Positions 33,764-35,291 of a DNA stretch of 35,291 nt are shown piece by piece. The position numbers were made by a program, and so were the translations under genes. Location of the stretch: contig JAILIC010000107.1 of the NCBI GenBank assembly GCA_024695475.1, forward strand, positions 1 to 35,291, read 5' to 3'. This DNA is from Treponema sp. (GTDB taxonomy: Bacteria > Spirochaetota > Spirochaetia > Treponematales > Treponemataceae). Each line of letters starts with the position of its first letter. The stretch's first letter is position 1. A model generated the notes under the pieces. The model was not told the DNA's origin. It did no database searches and was given only the letters and a program-made list of their open reading frames with translations.

Positions 33764-34858
33764 ATGACAAAAAATGGATGGCGTATAGCATTTTTTATTT
33801 GCACTGATCGTGCACAGTTTCGATGTCTGCGTCGAGGTATGATGCTTTATTTTTGTATATTCTCTGTTCTTATCAGTGCGTGTACAAAACAATCATACGT
33901 ACAAGATGAAAGATCAAAAATACTCATAGTAGCTAGCCCTCATCCACTTGTTCTTATAACGCCAGTCGTTACCAATTTTGAGCATGAAACTGGTATAACT
34001 GTAAAAATCGTACAAGAAGGTACTGGTAGTTTATTATCTACAATAACTCGGTATCCTGATACCGCGCCTTATGATATTCTCTGGGGGGGGTCATATACAA
34101 CAGTATTACCTTATATTTCTTTTTTTGAATCATATGCTACAAGCAATACTGACAATTTACAGCCTGCGTATAAGAATGTTGAGCGACCACTATCGTTTTT
34201 TTCAGAAGTGCCTAGTGTCATTATGGTAAATAAAAAACGACTTGGCGGTGTCTCTGTACATGGTTATAAAGATCTTTTGGATCCTCGCCTTAAAGATGAT
34301 ATTGCTTTTAGTGATCCGGAACTCTCGTCTTCGTCTTGGGAACATCTTATCAACATGTTGTATGCAATGGGCGGTGACAATCCAGAAAATGGTTGGGACT
34401 ATGTATCACGTTTATGTACTAACTTAAATGGTGTGCTGTTACGTAGCTCCAGTGAAGTGTATACAGGAGTTGCTGAAGGTAAATATGCAGTAGGCCTTAC
34501 CTTTGAAGAAGGAGCTGCTAATTATGCCCAAAATGATGAAAATATAGAATTAGTATATATGTCTGAGGGTGTTGTATATACACCAGATGGTGCCTATTTG
34601 CTCAAAAATGCACCACATACCGAGTATGCCAAACAATTTATTGATTATGTTACTGGTAGTTGTGTGCAAAACTATATTTCTGCTCAGATGAATCGCCGGT
34701 CGGTACGTAATGATGTTACTTTGAAGAACGGGTTACAATCAAAGGATTCAATCAATGTCATCGAAGTTGACTACTCCTATGCGGTAGCACAACATGAGTA
34801 TTGGATTCATACGTTTCATCAATTACTCAATACTGGTAGGAGTAACGGTGATGAATAG
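33764..34858 (+). CDS. Family-1 solute-binding lipoprotein, AfuA/HptA-like
   Basis: A 364-residue protein of the iron/sugar-phosphate/polyamine binding family. It has ILIVASPHPLVLITPVVTNF, a typical first strand and helix, then YDILWGGSY, EVPSVIMVNKKRL, DLLDPRLKDDIAFSDP, and the late GAYLLKNAPHTEYAKQFIDY. A hydrophobic stretch ending in LISAC gives a lipobox at Cys40. The signal is unusual, with 25 residues before its hydrophobic core. An ATG at 33839 or 33842 after GAGG would give a shorter signal without basic residues. No permease gene follows. Instead it overlaps a sensor gene by 8 bases, so it may be a sensing rather than a transport component. Confidence 0.8.
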   Translation: MTKNGWRIAFFICTDRAQFRCLRRGMMLYFCIFSVLISACTKQSYVQDERSKILIVASPHPLVLITPVVTNFEHETGITVKIVQEGTGSLLSTITRYPDTAPYDILWGGSYTTVLPYISFFESYATSNTDNLQPAYKNVERPLSFFSEVPSVIMVNKKRLGGVSVHGYKDLLDPRLKDDIAFSDPELSSSSWEHLINMLYAMGGDNPENGWDYVSRLCTNLNGVLLRSSSEVYTGVAEGKYAVGLTFEEGAANYAQNDENIELVYMSEGVVYTPDGAYLLKNAPHTEYAKQFIDYVTGSCVQNYISAQMNRRSVRNDVTLKNGLQSKDSINVIEVDYSYAVAQHEYWIHTFHQLLNTGRSNGDE

Positions 34859-35291
34859 AGCAGCTCATTTTAAAGACGAAATACGTAATGCTTTTTTTAC
34901 TTACTCATTGGTACCTGCGGTCATCTTTGCTGTTGTCGTAATTGGAATTTCCTGTATTGTATGGAACTTAAATTTCTATCATGAAGCAGAACAAGAAAAT
35001 CATTTGATTGTTCATCCTTTTAATGATGCAATAGCCGCTTATTCCCGTCTGCTTTTATCTAATCCTATTCCATCAGTAGATGAGATACAAAAAAGCAGTG
35101 ATTCCATGGCACAGACTTATGCACAATTAAAAGAGTTTACCCTACGACAAACCATTACAGCAGATTTTGTTGTACTCTCCTCTGATTTTACTGTTATACT
35201 GCAGGGCTCAACGGATAGTGATTTTATGGTCCCCTCTTGGCAAGCAGATGTGTGTTGGGGTGCATTGGGACGTATGCAAAAACACCCTGAG
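34851..35291 (+). CDS. Membrane sensor protein, probable histidine kinase N-terminus (cut by window end)
   Basis: The open frame starts at ATG 34851 (GGAG at 34839-34842), overlaps the binding-protein gene by 8 bases, and runs without a stop to the right edge, giving 147 residues. One membrane helix (about residues 18-37, VPAVIFAVVVIGISCIVW) is followed by an extracytoplasmic domain. This is the beginning of a two-helix sensor, most likely a histidine kinase. The kinase core is outside the window, so a chemoreceptor or other membrane sensor is also possible. Confidence 0.65.
   Translation, partial: MNRAAHFKDEIRNAFFTYSLVPAVIFAVVVIGISCIVWNLNFYHEAEQENHLIVHPFNDAIAAYSRLLLSNPIPSVDEIQKSSDSMAQTYAQLKEFTLRQTITADFVVLSSDFTVILQGSTDSDFMVPSWQADVCWGALGRMQKHPE

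Noticed and set aside
1..35291. tRNA, rRNA, insertion sequences or CRISPR arrays
   Set aside because: I saw no cloverleaf, conserved rRNA block, transposase gene with terminal repeats, or regularly spaced repeats. I scanned by eye only, so a small RNA gene could have been missed.

Overview
The window looks like chromosomal DNA of a Treponema-like spirochaete. This is an inference from gene content and base composition, not a database match. Pointers are the AT-rich coding sequence, a complete V/A-type (not F-type) ATPase operon, a lone PtsN-type EIIA, several lipoproteins with short lipoboxes, and AraC/YesN-type two-component systems. Gene density is high and nothing looks like an intact mobile element, CRISPR array, tRNA or rRNA.

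Layout. 1-170: 3' end of an unidentified plus-strand gene. 4480-193 (minus): lipoprotein of glycoside-hydrolase-like family GHL10, then a YesM-type sensor kinase and a YesN-type response regulator, joined by 4-base overlaps. 4615-9178 (plus): asnA, valS and a stand-alone HD (p)ppGpp-hydrolase-like gene, ending at a bidirectional terminator. 10808-9297 (minus): cstA with a structured leader. 11147-16010 (plus): a five-gene peptide/nickel-family ABC importer. 17078-16182 (minus) and 17195-18295 (plus): a MetR/MtaR-like LysR regulator divergent from a cobalamin-independent methionine synthase-like gene, with a probable operator between them. 18437-22972 (plus): gapA, pgk, tpiA, secG and an EIIA gene. 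23068-32834 (plus): nine V-ATPase genes in the order G/H-C-I-K-F-E-A-B-D, running by overlaps into a UspA-family gene and a J-domain gene. 32898-33656: map. 33764 to the end: a family-1 solute-binding lipoprotein overlapping a membrane sensor gene cut by the window end.

How they fit together. Lower glycolysis (gapA, pgk, tpiA), protein export (secG), the ATPase and map are housekeeping functions. CstA and the ABC importer bring in pyruvate or peptides, or metal chelates. Two sensor modules flank the window, and each pairs a lipoprotein with a histidine-kinase-type sensor. That suggests extracellular ligand sensing is a theme here. The most useful leads are regulatory: a Met-box-like LysR site centred 66 bases before a predicted transcription start, a nested hairpin leader on cstA, an inverted repeat framing an extended -10 before the ATPase operon, a GC-rich tandem repeat between gapA and pgk, and an HptA/HptS-like sensor pair at the right edge.
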